From an uncultured Clostridia bacterium (GTDB lineage: Bacteria > Bacillota > Clostridia > TANB77 > CAG-465): DNA of 34,771 nt. Both the position numbers and the translations under genes were made by a program. The notes under the pieces were generated by a model. The model searched no databases and was not told the DNA's origin. It saw only the letters and a list, made by a program, of their open reading frames with translations. Positions 7,682 through 18,109 of the stretch are shown piece after piece. Position 1 is the stretch's first letter. Each line of letters starts with the position of its first letter. The stretch is taken from the NCBI GenBank assembly GCA_944386635.1, contig CALXBV010000072.1, positions 1-34,771 of the forward strand. Reading direction: 5' to 3'.

Positions 7682-8542
7682 ATGAAAAAAAATAAAAATA
7701 TAGTTAAATTAATTTTTTCTTTTATAGTATTAACAATTGGATGTGTTATTGCAGCTTTTTCTATAGGAGCAATTTTAATACCAAATTTAATTCTTGATGG
7801 AGGAGTCAATGGTATATCTATTATGGCTTCCCAATTAACAGGTATTTCAACAAGTGTTTTTATAATCGTACTAAATATTCCATTTTTGATAATAGGATAT
7901 AAAAGTTTAGGAAAAGAATTTGTTTTTAAAGCATTATATGCAATGTTAGTATTTTCCGCTATACTTTATTACACAGAAACAATACATTTAGGAATAGAAG
8001 ATAAACTTCTTGCTACAATATATGGAGGTCTATTATTAGGATTTGGGGTAGGGCTTGTAATAAGATATGGTGGATGTCTGGATGGAACTGAAATCGCAGC
8101 TATAATTTTAAGTAAAAAAATAAATTTGTCAGTTGGACAAATTGTATTAATTTGTAATGTTTTTATATATGGAACAGCAGGATTTTTGTTTGGCTTTGAT
8201 AGAGCATTATATTCTCTTTTAACATACTTTATAACATTTAAAGTAATAGATTTTGTATCCGAAGGATTAGAGCAAGGAAAAGCTGCATTAATAATAACAA
8301 ATCAAAGTGCAAAAGTTGCAAAAGATATATATGAAAAGTTAGGAAGAACTGTAACATCATTTGAGGGAAAAGGGATGATGAATGGTGAAACAATGATTCT
8401 TTATTGTGTTATAACAAGGCTTGAACTCACAGAATTAAGAAATATAGTGAATGCAGACGATGTACAGGCTTTTGTAACTATTATTGATGTATCTGAAATA
8501 ATAGGATCTCATATAAAGAAAAGGCCACAGATAGGAGGATAG
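7682..8542 (+). CDS. YitT family membrane protein (DUF161 + DUF2179)
   Basis: 286 residues. Five or six hydrophobic segments fill residues 10-200, with the family signatures LIPNLILDGGVNGI and IRYGGCLDGTEIAAI. The soluble C-terminal DUF2179 domain follows (ALIITNQSAKVAKDI...TSFEGKGM...IDVSEIIG). YitT proteins are predicted integral membrane proteins, possibly transporters, with unknown substrate. ATG 7682 is 7 nt behind GGAGG, which lies in the end of the preceding gene; an in-frame GTG at 7664 is inside that gene. Two-gene operon with the Ppx/GppA-like protein. Confidence 0.9.
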   Translation: MKKNKNIVKLIFSFIVLTIGCVIAAFSIGAILIPNLILDGGVNGISIMASQLTGISTSVFIIVLNIPFLIIGYKSLGKEFVFKALYAMLVFSAILYYTETIHLGIEDKLLATIYGGLLLGFGVGLVIRYGGCLDGTEIAAIILSKKINLSVGQIVLICNVFIYGTAGFLFGFDRALYSLLTYFITFKVIDFVSEGLEQGKAALIITNQSAKVAKDIYEKLGRTVTSFEGKGMMNGETMILYCVITRLELTELRNIVNADDVQAFVTIIDVSEIIGSHIKKRPQIGG

Positions 8543-8570
8543 CATTTTTGCTATCCTTATTTTAGTTTTA
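8537..8570. terminator. Bidirectional hairpin between YitT and 2H phosphoesterase genes
   Basis: GGATAGCA / TGCTATCC (8 bp), loop TTTT, then TTATTTTAG on the + strand. The left arm overlaps the YitT stop codon and the right arm ends at the stop of the convergent gene. Confidence 0.65.
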
Positions 8571-9042
8571 TGGTATTTAATATTATAGATTCCTCATTCT
8601 TTCCGATACCTTCTAGTATAATTTCATCTATAATTGTTTCAAATTCAAAATTAAAATCCTTTAAATCATCTATTGTGTTATTTTGTCCAAGTGTGATGTG
8701 TGGAATATATTCTATATCTTTTTTTAGATGAGAAGGTAATATTTTTTCATATATTTGATCATGTAAATTAATTATATTATCTGATCCGTATATACAGTTT
8801 AAAAATATAAAATTATCTTTAGATAAAGATATGCCTTTAAATTTTACTTTAAATTTTTTTTGATCTTTAAGTATATTTTTTAATTTTATATAAAGAGTAT
8901 CATTATCTATGTCATCTGTAAAAGGAAATACTAAAGTTATATGTGGAGGTACAGCTTCATATAATCTGTCATATTTTTTTCTTATATTTTGTATCAAGTT
9001 TATATTATTGAATTTCGGAAAAATTAAAATATCTCTTTTCAA
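8557..9042 (-). CDS. 2H phosphoesterase (2'-5' RNA ligase-like)
   Basis: 161 residues with the two HxT motifs that define the 2H superfamily: PPHITLVFPF (His34, Thr36) and IPHITLG (His115, Thr117). Members hydrolyse cyclic phosphodiesters or act on 2'-5' RNA ends; the true substrate cannot be read from the sequence. The TTG at 9042 was chosen because AGGTGAT lies 4-5 nt ahead of it; the in-frame GTG at 9051 is part of that binding site. Monocistronic on the - strand, converging with the YitT gene. Confidence 0.85.
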   Translation of the reverse strand: MKRDILIFPKFNNINLIQNIRKKYDRLYEAVPPHITLVFPFTDDIDNDTLYIKLKNILKDQKKFKVKFKGISLSKDNFIFLNCIYGSDNIINLHDQIYEKILPSHLKKDIEYIPHITLGQNNTIDDLKDFNFEFETIIDEIILEGIGKNEESIILNTIKLK

Positions 9043-9252
9043 ATAAATCACCTAGTTTAATTATATAATATTAAAAATTTTAAATCAATAATTATAATAT
9101 TTTTGGTTAAAATATTAGTGTATAAACTATATATTTTATCACAAAAAAAAAGAGTTATCAATCAAATTAAAGTAAAAAAAATAAATAAGTATAAATGTTT
9201 AAAAAATCCCGAAAAATGGCTGAAAAAAAACAATATTTTTTAGCTTAAACTC

Positions 9253-10323
<1,071 letters not shown>

Positions 10324-10330
10324 TATTTAT

Positions 10331-10371
10331 AATAAGCTGGTTACTTGGGTTTATGTGCCAGCTTATTTTTA
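10331..10371 (+). terminator. Hairpin between gap and pgk (partial terminator or mRNA end)
   Basis: AATAAGCTGG / CCAGCTTATT (10 bp) with a 17-nt loop, followed by a short run of five T. Probably lowers read-through or stabilises the gap mRNA, as gap is normally the most abundant product of such operons. Confidence 0.55.
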
Positions 10372-10391
10372 TAAAAGAACGGAGGATATAT

Positions 10392-11579
10392 ATGTTAAAT
10401 AAAAAGACTGTAAGAGATGTTCAAGTATCAGGAAAAAGAGTACTTGTAAGATGTGACTTCAATGTACCTTTAGATAAAGAAGATCCTAGTAAGATTACTA
10501 GTGATAAAAGAATAGTAGAGTCATTAAAGACTATAAAATATTTAATTAATGCTGGAGCAAGAGTCATTTTATGCTCACATTTAGGCAAAACAGGACAGAA
10601 TAAGAGCTTAGCACCAGTTGCTAAAAGATTATCTGAGTATTTAGACAAAGATGTTCCTTTGCTAAAGGATATATTATCTGATAAGACAAAAGAATTTGTT
10701 ATGAATATGAAAGACGGGGATGTTTGCTTATTAGAAAACACAAGAATGTATAAAGAAGAAGAGGAAAATGACGCTGAATTTTCAAGAAAACTTGCTTCCC
10801 TTGCTGAAATATATGTAAATGATGCTTTTGGAAGTGCACATAGAGCACATGCTTCAACAGAGGGGGTTACACATTATTTACCATCTGTTGCTGGATTTTT
10901 GATTGAAAAAGAAATTGCTGCATTAGATGGTGGAATAAATAATCCAAAACGTCCATTAGTAGCAATAGTTGGTGGATCTAAAGTATCAAGTAAAATAGGT
11001 GTTTTAACTAATTTATTAGATAAGGTTGATTCATTATTAATAGGCGGAGCAATGATGTTCACATTTGTAAAAGCTCAAGGTGGTAAAGTAGGTAAATCTT
11101 TGTGTGAAGATGATAAAATCGATGTAGCAAAAGAAATAATAAAAAAAGCAGAAGAAAAAAATGTTAAATTTTTATTACCTGTAGATGTAGTAGCTGCAGA
11201 TGAAATGTCAGAAATATCTAATACTTTAGTTTGTAAGCCAGATGAAATTCCAGATGATTATATGGGATTAGATATTGGACCAGAGACAATTAAATTATTC
11301 AAAGCTGAAATTGAAACAGCAGGAACAGTAGTATGGAATGGACCTGTTGGAGTATTCGAAATAGATAAATTTGCAGTAGGAACTAATGAAATTGCTAAGG
11401 CTATGGCAGATAGCGAAGCTGTAACTATAATAGGTGGCGGAGACAGTGCTGCTGCTGTAGAAAAGGCTGGACTTTCAGATAAAATGAGCCATGTTTCTAC
11501 AGGTGGTGGAGCATCTTTAGAGCTTATGGAAGGTAAAAAACTACCTGGAATAGAAGCTTTAGAAGATAAGAATGAGTAG
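10392..11579 (+). CDS. pgk: Phosphoglycerate kinase
   Basis: 395 residues, the usual bacterial length. Transfers phosphate from 1,3-bisphosphoglycerate to ADP. Seen: [11 protein letters not shown] near the N terminus, [28 protein letters not shown], the hinge and nucleotide domain ([13 protein letters not shown]), [11 protein letters not shown] and the GGGDSAAAV loop. ATG 10392 follows GGAGG at 7-8 nt; an in-frame start at 10353 lies in the gap-pgk hairpin. Fourteen nt before tpiA, same transcript. Confidence 0.98.
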   Translation: MLNKKTVRDVQVSGKRVLVRCDFNVPLDKEDPSKITSDKRIVESLKTIKYLINAGARVILCSHLGKTGQNKSLAPVAKRLSEYLDKDVPLLKDILSDKTKEFVMNMKDGDVCLLENTRMYKEEEENDAEFSRKLASLAEIYVNDAFGSAHRAHASTEGVTHYLPSVAGFLIEKEIAALDGGINNPKRPLVAIVGGSKVSSKIGVLTNLLDKVDSLLIGGAMMFTFVKAQGGKVGKSLCEDDKIDVAKEIIKKAEEKNVKFLLPVDVVAADEMSEISNTLVCKPDEIPDDYMGLDIGPETIKLFKAEIETAGTVVWNGPVGVFEIDKFAVGTNEIAKAMADSEAVTIIGGGDSAAAVEKAGLSDKMSHVSTGGGASLELMEGKKLPGIEALEDKNE

Positions 11580-11593
11580 AAAGGAAGTTTTTT

Positions 11594-12343
11594 ATGAGAA
11601 AAAAGATAATTGCTGGAAATTGGAAAATGAACTATTGTGTAAATAAAGCTGAAGACTTCGTAGAAGAAATAAAAGATAGAATTAATACAGATGATGTTGA
11701 TGTAGTTGTTTGTCCAAATTTTGTTTCATTGGATAGAGTAAGCGAAGCCATATATGATACTAACATAAAGCTTGGAGCACAAAATGTTTATTTTGAAGAC
11801 AAAGGTGCGTATACAGGAGAAACTTCTGTTGATATGTTAACAGCTGTAGGAGTACAGTATTGTATAGTTGGTCATAGTGAGAGAAGACAATATTTTGCTG
11901 AGACAAATGAAATAGTTAATAAAAAGGCTAAAAAGTTACTTGAAAAAGATGTATCGCCAATAGTTTGTGTTGGTGAAACATTGGAAGAAAGAGAAAGCAA
12001 TAAAATGTATGATGTTGTTAAAGAAGAAGTAGAAAAATCTTTAGATGGAATAGAAAAAGATATGATTGCTAATAAAGTTGTAATAGCATATGAACCAATT
12101 TGGGCTATAGGTACTGGTAAAACAGCTACTGCAGAACAAGCAAATGAAATGTGTAAATATATAAGAAAAGTAATTGCAGATATGTATGATGAAAAAACAG
12201 CAGAACAGGTTAGAATTCAATATGGTGGAAGTGTAAAACCAACTAATGCAAATGAAATATTAAATATGAGTGATATTGATGGTGCTTTAGTAGGTGGAGC
12301 AAGTTTGACTAATGATTTTGTAGCTATTGTAAATTATGATTAA
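11594..12343 (+). CDS. tpiA: Triosephosphate isomerase
   Basis: 249 residues, full length. Interconverts dihydroxyacetone phosphate and glyceraldehyde-3-phosphate. Asn9 and Lys11 are in AGNWKMN, the catalytic His is in IVGHSERR, the catalytic Glu in AYEPIWAIGTGKTA (also the flexible loop), and the phosphate-binding YGGSV and GGASL loops are present. AAGGAAG precedes the ATG at 6-7 nt. Confidence 0.98.
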   Translation: MRKKIIAGNWKMNYCVNKAEDFVEEIKDRINTDDVDVVVCPNFVSLDRVSEAIYDTNIKLGAQNVYFEDKGAYTGETSVDMLTAVGVQYCIVGHSERRQYFAETNEIVNKKAKKLLEKDVSPIVCVGETLEERESNKMYDVVKEEVEKSLDGIEKDMIANKVVIAYEPIWAIGTGKTATAEQANEMCKYIRKVIADMYDEKTAEQVRIQYGGSVKPTNANEILNMSDIDGALVGGASLTNDFVAIVNYD

Positions 12344-12355
12344 TAATGATATAAT
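12327..12355 (+). promoter_or_regulatory. Possible internal promoter before gpmI
   Basis: TTGTAA at 12327-12332 and TATAAT at 12350-12355, spacer 17 nt, straddling the tpiA stop codon. It could add expression of gpmI and eno. Confidence 0.5.
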
Positions 12356-12393
12356 AGTAATGCTGTAAAGCAAGAAAGAGAAGGTTTTTGATA

Positions 12394-13932
12394 ATGAAGG
12401 ATAAACAATATTTACTTATGATCATGGATGGGGTTGGTTTAAATGATGAAGAAAAAGGAAATGCTTTTAAACTAGCTAATACACCAAATTTAGATAGACT
12501 GACTATAAAATATCCTAATACATATATTAAGACTAGTGGAATGGCTGTTGGTCTTCCAGAAGGTCAAATGGGAAATTCAGAGGTTGGACATACTAATATT
12601 GGTGCAGGAAGAATAGTATATCAAGAATTAACAAGAATTACAAAAGAAATAGAAGATGGAAATTTCTATGAGAACAAAGAATTAAAACAAGCAATGGAAA
12701 ATGTAAAGAAAAATAATTCTACATTACATTTGTTAGGTCTTGTATCTGATGGTGGAGTACATTCACATATTAAGCATTTATTTGCCTTACTTGAGATGGC
12801 AAAAAGAGAAAATGTAAAAAATGTATATGTACACGCAATACTTGATGGAAGAGACACTCCTCCAACATCAGCTGTAGATTATATAAAACAACTTGAAGAA
12901 AAAATGAAAGAGCTTGGAATAGGAAAAATAGCTACTATATCTGGTAGATATTATGCAATGGATAGAGATAATAGATGGAAAAGAGTAAAACTTGCATATG
13001 ATGCAATGGCTTTTGGTAAGGGACAAGACTTCAAAATTGCTCAAAAAGCTATAGAGACATCATATGAAGCACAAGAATTTGATGAGTTTGTAAAGCCAGT
13101 AGTTTTGACAGATTCAGAAGATAAGCCACTTGCAACAGTAAATGACAATGATTCAATTATATATTTTAATTTTAGACCAGATAGAGCAAGAGAGCTTACA
13201 AAGGCTTTCATACTAGACGGATTTAATGAATTTGAAACTAAAAAAATAAATAATTTAGTATTTGTAACAATGACACAATATGATGAGACAATAAAAAGAG
13301 CTTTAGTAGCATATAAGCCACAAGTATTAGTAAATACTTTTGGAGAGTATATATCTAAAAAAGGATATACTCAGTTAAGAATTGCTGAGACAGAAAAGTA
13401 TGCGCATGTAACATTTTTCTTTAATGGAGGAAAAGAAGAGCCATATCCTGGTGAAAAGAGAATCTTAATTAATTCACCAAAGGTTGCAACTTATGATTTA
13501 AAACCAGAAATGTCAGCATATGAAGTTACTGATAATTTAATTAAAGTAATAGATGAAAAGTCTTGTGATGTAATAATTGTAAACTATGCAAATGGAGATA
13601 TGGTAGGACATACTGGAAATCTTGAAAAAGCTATAGAAGCTGTTGAAGCCTTAGATAAATGCGTTGGAAGAGTAATATCTAAAATAGAAGAAGTAGGTGG
13701 AGAAGCTTTAATTACAGCCGATCATGGAAATTGTGAACAGATGCTAGATTTAAAAACAGGTGAACCAATAACTTCACATACTACATTTGATGTTCCATTA
13801 ATTGTAGTATCTAACAGAGTTAAATCTTTAAACTCTGGTAGATTATGTGATATAGCGCCAACGCTTTTAACTATGATGGGAGAAAAAATACCAGAAGAGA
13901 TGACAGGTGTATCTTTAATAGAGCTTAATTAA
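12394..13932 (+). CDS. gpmI: 2,3-bisphosphoglycerate-independent phosphoglycerate mutase
   Basis: 512 residues, standard for the manganese-dependent mutase that converts 3- to 2-phosphoglycerate. Metal site LMIMDGVGLND, the phosphoserine loop GQMGNSEVGHTNIGAGR, HAILDGRDTPP, RYYAMDRDNRW, NFRPDRARELT, NYANGDMVGHTG and the second metal cluster TADHGNCEQM are all intact. ATG 12394 is 9 nt behind AAGG; a TTG two codons upstream is also possible. Continues the glycolytic transcript. Confidence 0.97.
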   Translation: MKDKQYLLMIMDGVGLNDEEKGNAFKLANTPNLDRLTIKYPNTYIKTSGMAVGLPEGQMGNSEVGHTNIGAGRIVYQELTRITKEIEDGNFYENKELKQAMENVKKNNSTLHLLGLVSDGGVHSHIKHLFALLEMAKRENVKNVYVHAILDGRDTPPTSAVDYIKQLEEKMKELGIGKIATISGRYYAMDRDNRWKRVKLAYDAMAFGKGQDFKIAQKAIETSYEAQEFDEFVKPVVLTDSEDKPLATVNDNDSIIYFNFRPDRARELTKAFILDGFNEFETKKINNLVFVTMTQYDETIKRALVAYKPQVLVNTFGEYISKKGYTQLRIAETEKYAHVTFFFNGGKEEPYPGEKRILINSPKVATYDLKPEMSAYEVTDNLIKVIDEKSCDVIIVNYANGDMVGHTGNLEKAIEAVEALDKCVGRVISKIEEVGGEALITADHGNCEQMLDLKTGEPITSHTTFDVPLIVVSNRVKSLNSGRLCDIAPTLLTMMGEKIPEEMTGVSLIELN

Positions 13933-13946
13933 TAGGAGGGGAAGAT

Positions 13947-14738
13947 ATGAAATCAAATAAAGATGAATTAGGTAATGAAAATGAAGAGAAACAGGAGAAA
14001 ATAATATTTATATGTTCAAAATGTGGATTTATGTATGATTTATCTAATCCACCAAAGCATTATCTTCCTTTTAATTATTATGTAACAAGTTCTGATCCTT
14101 CAAAAGTAAAATGTCCTAAATGTGGTAAGAAGGTAGATTTTCAAACTATATCAGAAGAAAAATATAAAGAAATTGTAGAAAAGCAAGAAAAGAAAAAAGA
14201 AGAGAAAGAAGCTAAAAATCAAGAAGCAAAAAGAGCAAAAGCTATAGCTCAAATAAAAGATGATTTAAAGGAGCTTGCAAAGGATTTAAAAGATAGGCTT
14301 TTTGATAAAGAGATAACACCTAAAAGATTTGTTGCAATTTTTACAAATACATCTAAAAATATAGTAAAAAGATATAATAAAGTTGTAAATGTAGATTGGA
14401 TAGATTTTAGAAATAGTATATATGATATTTCTGATGGTATACTTGGTGTGTATAAAGAACAAGAAAAAGCAGAAGATATAATACAAGAATATCAAGATGA
14501 TATTGAAAAAGATGAGTTATATAAAGCGGAAATGGAGTATTATATTGAAGATAACAAGTTTGCTATTCCAGATTACGAGCTTAGAAAAAGAATAGCTGAG
14601 TATGAAAGAGTAGAAAAGAACATAAAAAATAAAGAATATAAGAAAGAAATAGAAGAAAAATATCAGTCAAGAAGAAATGATTTGCTAAAAAGAGCTGAAG
14701 AAAGAGAAAGAAGGCAAAAACTACGAGATATTTTGTAG
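13947..14738 (+). CDS. Hypothetical zinc-ribbon/coiled-coil protein within the glycolytic cluster
   Basis: 263 residues. A two-CxxC zinc ribbon (Cys23, Cys26, Cys56, Cys59) with a rubredoxin-like look (CSKCGFMYD, CPKCGKK) is followed by a long Lys/Glu-rich helical region (residues about 68-115), a middle domain rich in Ile/Asp/Tyr, and a basic C-terminal helix. No signal peptide or transmembrane helix. ATG follows GGAGGGG at 6 nt, 14 nt behind gpmI and 28 nt before eno, with no terminator in between, so it is co-transcribed with glycolytic genes. No function recognised; a regulatory or scaffold role is a guess from position only. Confidence 0.8.
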   Translation: MKSNKDELGNENEEKQEKIIFICSKCGFMYDLSNPPKHYLPFNYYVTSSDPSKVKCPKCGKKVDFQTISEEKYKEIVEKQEKKKEEKEAKNQEAKRAKAIAQIKDDLKELAKDLKDRLFDKEITPKRFVAIFTNTSKNIVKRYNKVVNVDWIDFRNSIYDISDGILGVYKEQEKAEDIIQEYQDDIEKDELYKAEMEYYIEDNKFAIPDYELRKRIAEYERVEKNIKNKEYKKEIEEKYQSRRNDLLKRAEERERRQKLRDIL

Positions 14739-14766
14739 TTTATATAAAAATAAGGAGGAATTTTAA

Positions 14767-16083
<1,317 letters not shown>

Positions 16084-16120
16084 TTAAGAAAACTAGATAA
16101 TATCATAAACTAAAATTAAC

Positions 16121-16158
16121 AAAAATAGCACCTTCATTTTTGAAGGTGCTATTTTTTA
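16121..16158. terminator. Strong terminator after eno (bidirectional)
   Basis: A 14-bp perfect stem AAATAGCACCTTCA / TGAAGGTGCTATTT with a TTTT loop and six T behind. The end of the converging HTH gene overlaps the T-run, and the reverse strand also has a T-rich tail. Confidence 0.9.
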
Positions 16159-16600
16159 AAAAGATTCTATTTCTTGTAATTGCAAACTTAATTTGTTTAA
16201 TTTACTATCTAGTGTGGATTTTGAATATGGAAATTCATCTGCGTCTGAATAAGTCTCATCATATGTGTTTATTTTGTATTCTAATTGTTGTATATACTTA
16301 ATGATATTTTTTCTTTGAAATGATTTTTGAATAAGTAGATCATATTTTCTTTCAACTTTATATGATTTATGATATCCGTAGTTCTCGCATTTTTTTATCC
16401 ATATTTGATGCAGCTTTTTCTTTTAATAAATTAGCCATTTTTAAATCTACAAAGCCAAATACTATTGCTTTATGTATGGATTTTGAAATGTGACTTGCAG
16501 AGCAATTATAATCATTTGCTAACTTCTCCATAGAGATATTGTCATAAACATAACGTTTGCAAATATTAATAATGTCAGAATTAGTTAATTTACTTTTCAT
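16156..16600 (-). pseudogene. Frameshifted helix-turn-helix protein gene
   Basis: The first frame (ATG 16600, behind TAGGAGGTATATT) gives 77 residues with a sigma-like or resolvase-like HTH: ISMEKLANDYNCSASHISKSIHKA (shown here as the motif positions 22-45; key residues ANDYNCSASHISKSI). It stops at 16367, but the next frame stays open for 75 more residues (NYGYHKSYKVERKYDLL... ending LQLQEIESF) to a TAA at 16156. The join lies at a run of seven A near 16388-16394; six A would restore one protein of about 148 residues. Either a true frameshift, transcriptional slippage, or a homopolymer error in assembly. Its own promoter contains TGTAA repeats that could be its operator. DNA-binding regulator inferred. 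Confidence 0.65.
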
Positions 16601-16620
16601 AATATACCTCCTAATATTAA

Positions 16621-16651
16621 TTTGTAAGTATAAAATGTAAGTTACACTTAT
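16621..16651. promoter_or_regulatory. Candidate operator: TGTAAG repeat and TGTAAGTTACA palindrome
   Basis: TGTAAG occurs at 16623-16628 and again in the odd palindrome TGTAAGTTACA at 16636-16646, 13 nt apart. They cover the transcription start expected from the HTH gene promoter, as autoregulatory sites often do. Confidence 0.45.
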
Positions 16652-16680
16652 ATTATATCATTTATTATACAGCTAGTCAA
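16652..16680 (-). promoter_or_regulatory. Promoter of the HTH gene
   Basis: On the - strand TTGACT (16680-16675) and TATAAT (16657-16652), spacer 17 nt, followed by the same bases as downstream of the carD -10. Confidence 0.75.
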
Positions 16681-16689
16681 TTAATTATG

Positions 16690-16718
16690 TTGACATAAAT
16701 TAATAAAAATGTTATAAT
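16690..16718 (+). promoter_or_regulatory. Promoter of the membrane-anchored gene
   Basis: TTGACA at 16690-16695 and TATAAT at 16713-16718, spacer 17 nt: full consensus. It is back to back with the HTH gene promoter, the two -35 boxes being 9 nt apart, so a factor bound there could act on both. Confidence 0.8.
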
Positions 16719-16801
16719 CTTAATATGTTAAAAATATGGAGACAAAACTAATGTTTTTTACTTGTTATATAATTATATTTAATTAAGGAGGAGTGATATA
16801 T

Positions 16802-17504
16802 ATGAATATCAAAAATTTTATTATTGGAGTAATAATTATTATGGTTGTTATAGGATGTGTATACCTATATACAAATAGTATTCAAGAAAATAAAATAGCT
16901 TTAAATACACAAAATGCTCAAAAAGAGCGGTACTTTTTTGGAAGTTGTAAATAAAGAAAAAAAGTATTTTGATGAGTATGAATCTGAATTTTATGAAGTG
17001 ACATTAAAAAATGTAAGTAAAGAGGAATTAAGAAGAATTAGCTTCTCATTTAATGATGGCGGTATACAAGAAATATATAATATGCAACCAAATGATGAAT
17101 ACAAAGTTATAGCTCCGACTACAGATGAAAATTTAGATTTTTCCATAATATCTGTAGAATTTGATATACCTAATTATTTTTATGATGAGGTAGAAATTGA
17201 GGCAAATATAGAAAATGATAAAATATCCGGAACTGTAAAAAATAATTTAGAAAGAATTTTATATCCTAATCAGATTATAATGTTCTTTAAAGATAATAAT
17301 GATGGAAGTATATATCAAAAAACATTAGAATATTCCGGCTGCTTTGATGAGGAAAGAGTGATAATGACTGGTGGAAAATTCAAATTTGAATTGAAAATTC
17401 CAGAAAATACTACTTTTATAGCCAAAAAGGGAATAACATTAAAATATTCTGATATAGATTTTAAAGATTATCAAGTATATACACAATATGATATAAAGAT
17501 GTAA
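16802..17504 (+). pseudogene. Frameshifted gene for a membrane-anchored or exported beta-rich protein
   Basis: An ATG at 16802 with an excellent AAGGAGG site starts a frame with a signal anchor (IIGVIIIMVVIGCVYLY, residues 8-24) that stops at about 16954. The long frame that follows (to 17504) begins before this stop and has no ribosome binding site of its own. One surplus base between 16918 and 16939 (runs of five A and six T) separates them; removing it gives about 233 residues: an anchor, a short linker, then EYESEFYEVTLKNVS and PNYFYDEVEIEANIEND, resembling a FxLYAF-like extracellular beta-sandwich. Family not recognised. Assembly error in the T or A run is an alternative to real decay. 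Confidence 0.6.
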
Positions 17505-17527
17505 ATTTTTTTTACATCTTTTTTCTT
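17496..17527 (+). terminator. Terminator of the membrane-anchored gene
   Basis: AAGATGTAAA / TTTACATCTT (10 bp) overlapping the stop codon, followed by TTTTCTTTTT. Confidence 0.8.
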
Positions 17528-17548
17528 TTTATTAAATTTTTGATTTTA

Positions 17549-17577
17549 TTGATAAATATAGCTATTTATGATATTAT
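17549..17577 (+). promoter_or_regulatory. Promoter of the flavodoxin/GT-C/GNAT gene group
   Basis: TTGATA at 17549-17554 and TATTAT at 17572-17577, spacer 17 nt, 25 nt before the flavodoxin start. Confidence 0.6.
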
Positions 17578-17602
17578 ACTTACAGTATAATAAGGAGTTA
17601 AT

Positions 17603-18100
17603 ATGAAAATAGCTATAGTATATAAAAGTATAACAGGTAATACGAAAATTATTGCAAATGCAATAAAAGAAGCTTTAAGTGAACAAGAAATAATATATTT
17701 TGGAGAGCCAAAGGATAATATAAATGCGGATATATATATTGTTGGATCGTGGACAGATAAAGGTGAATGTTCAAAAGAAATAAAAACATATTTGTCTAAC
17801 TTAGAAAATAAGAAGATTATATATTTTGGTACTGCTGGCTTTAATGGAAAAGGATATTATGAAATGCTATATGATAGGGTAAGGAAAAATATCAAAGAGT
17901 CAAATAAGGTATTAGGATATTTTTATTGTCAGGGAAAAATGCCAATGAGTGTTAAAGATAGATATATAAATCTTATTAAAGAGCATCCTGATGATAAAAG
18001 ATTGCAAGTTAGTATAGATAATTTTAATAAAGCTTTAACTCATCCAGATAATACAGATGTTGAAAATGCAAAGCATTGGATAAAATCTATTATAAATTAG
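17603..18100 (+). CDS. Flavodoxin family protein, BilS-like
   Basis: 165 residues. The N-terminal FMN phosphate loop is YKSITGNTKIIANAI (residues 7-21), then GSWTDKGECSKEIKTYL and YFGTAGFNGKGYYEMLYDRV, followed by a conserved-looking GYFYCQGKMPMSVKDRY and a C-terminal ALTHPD segment. This order, including the CQGKM and HPD motifs, fits the BilS-type flavodoxins linked to the bilirubin reductase BilR in gut anaerobes, as far as memory of the family allows. No bilR or bilQ is in the window, so the electron partner is unknown. AAGGAG precedes the ATG; the next gene starts 9 nt after the stop. Confidence 0.75.
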   Translation: MKIAIVYKSITGNTKIIANAIKEALSEQEIIYFGEPKDNINADIYIVGSWTDKGECSKEIKTYLSNLENKKIIYFGTAGFNGKGYYEMLYDRVRKNIKESNKVLGYFYCQGKMPMSVKDRYINLIKEHPDDKRLQVSIDNFNKALTHPDNTDVENAKHWIKSIIN

Positions 18101-18109
18101 AGGTGAGAG

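Noticed and set aside
10331-10371. Hairpin between gap and pgk as a riboswitch or full transcription stop
   Set aside because: The T-run is short and pgk has no own promoter, so a partial terminator or mRNA-stability element is more likely.
16736-16786. A 16-codon ORF (ATG 16736 to TAA 16786) as a leader peptide before the membrane-anchored gene
   Set aside because: It has no ribosome binding site and no runs of regulatory codons or paired hairpins; its stop merely overlaps the next binding site by chance of AT-rich sequence.
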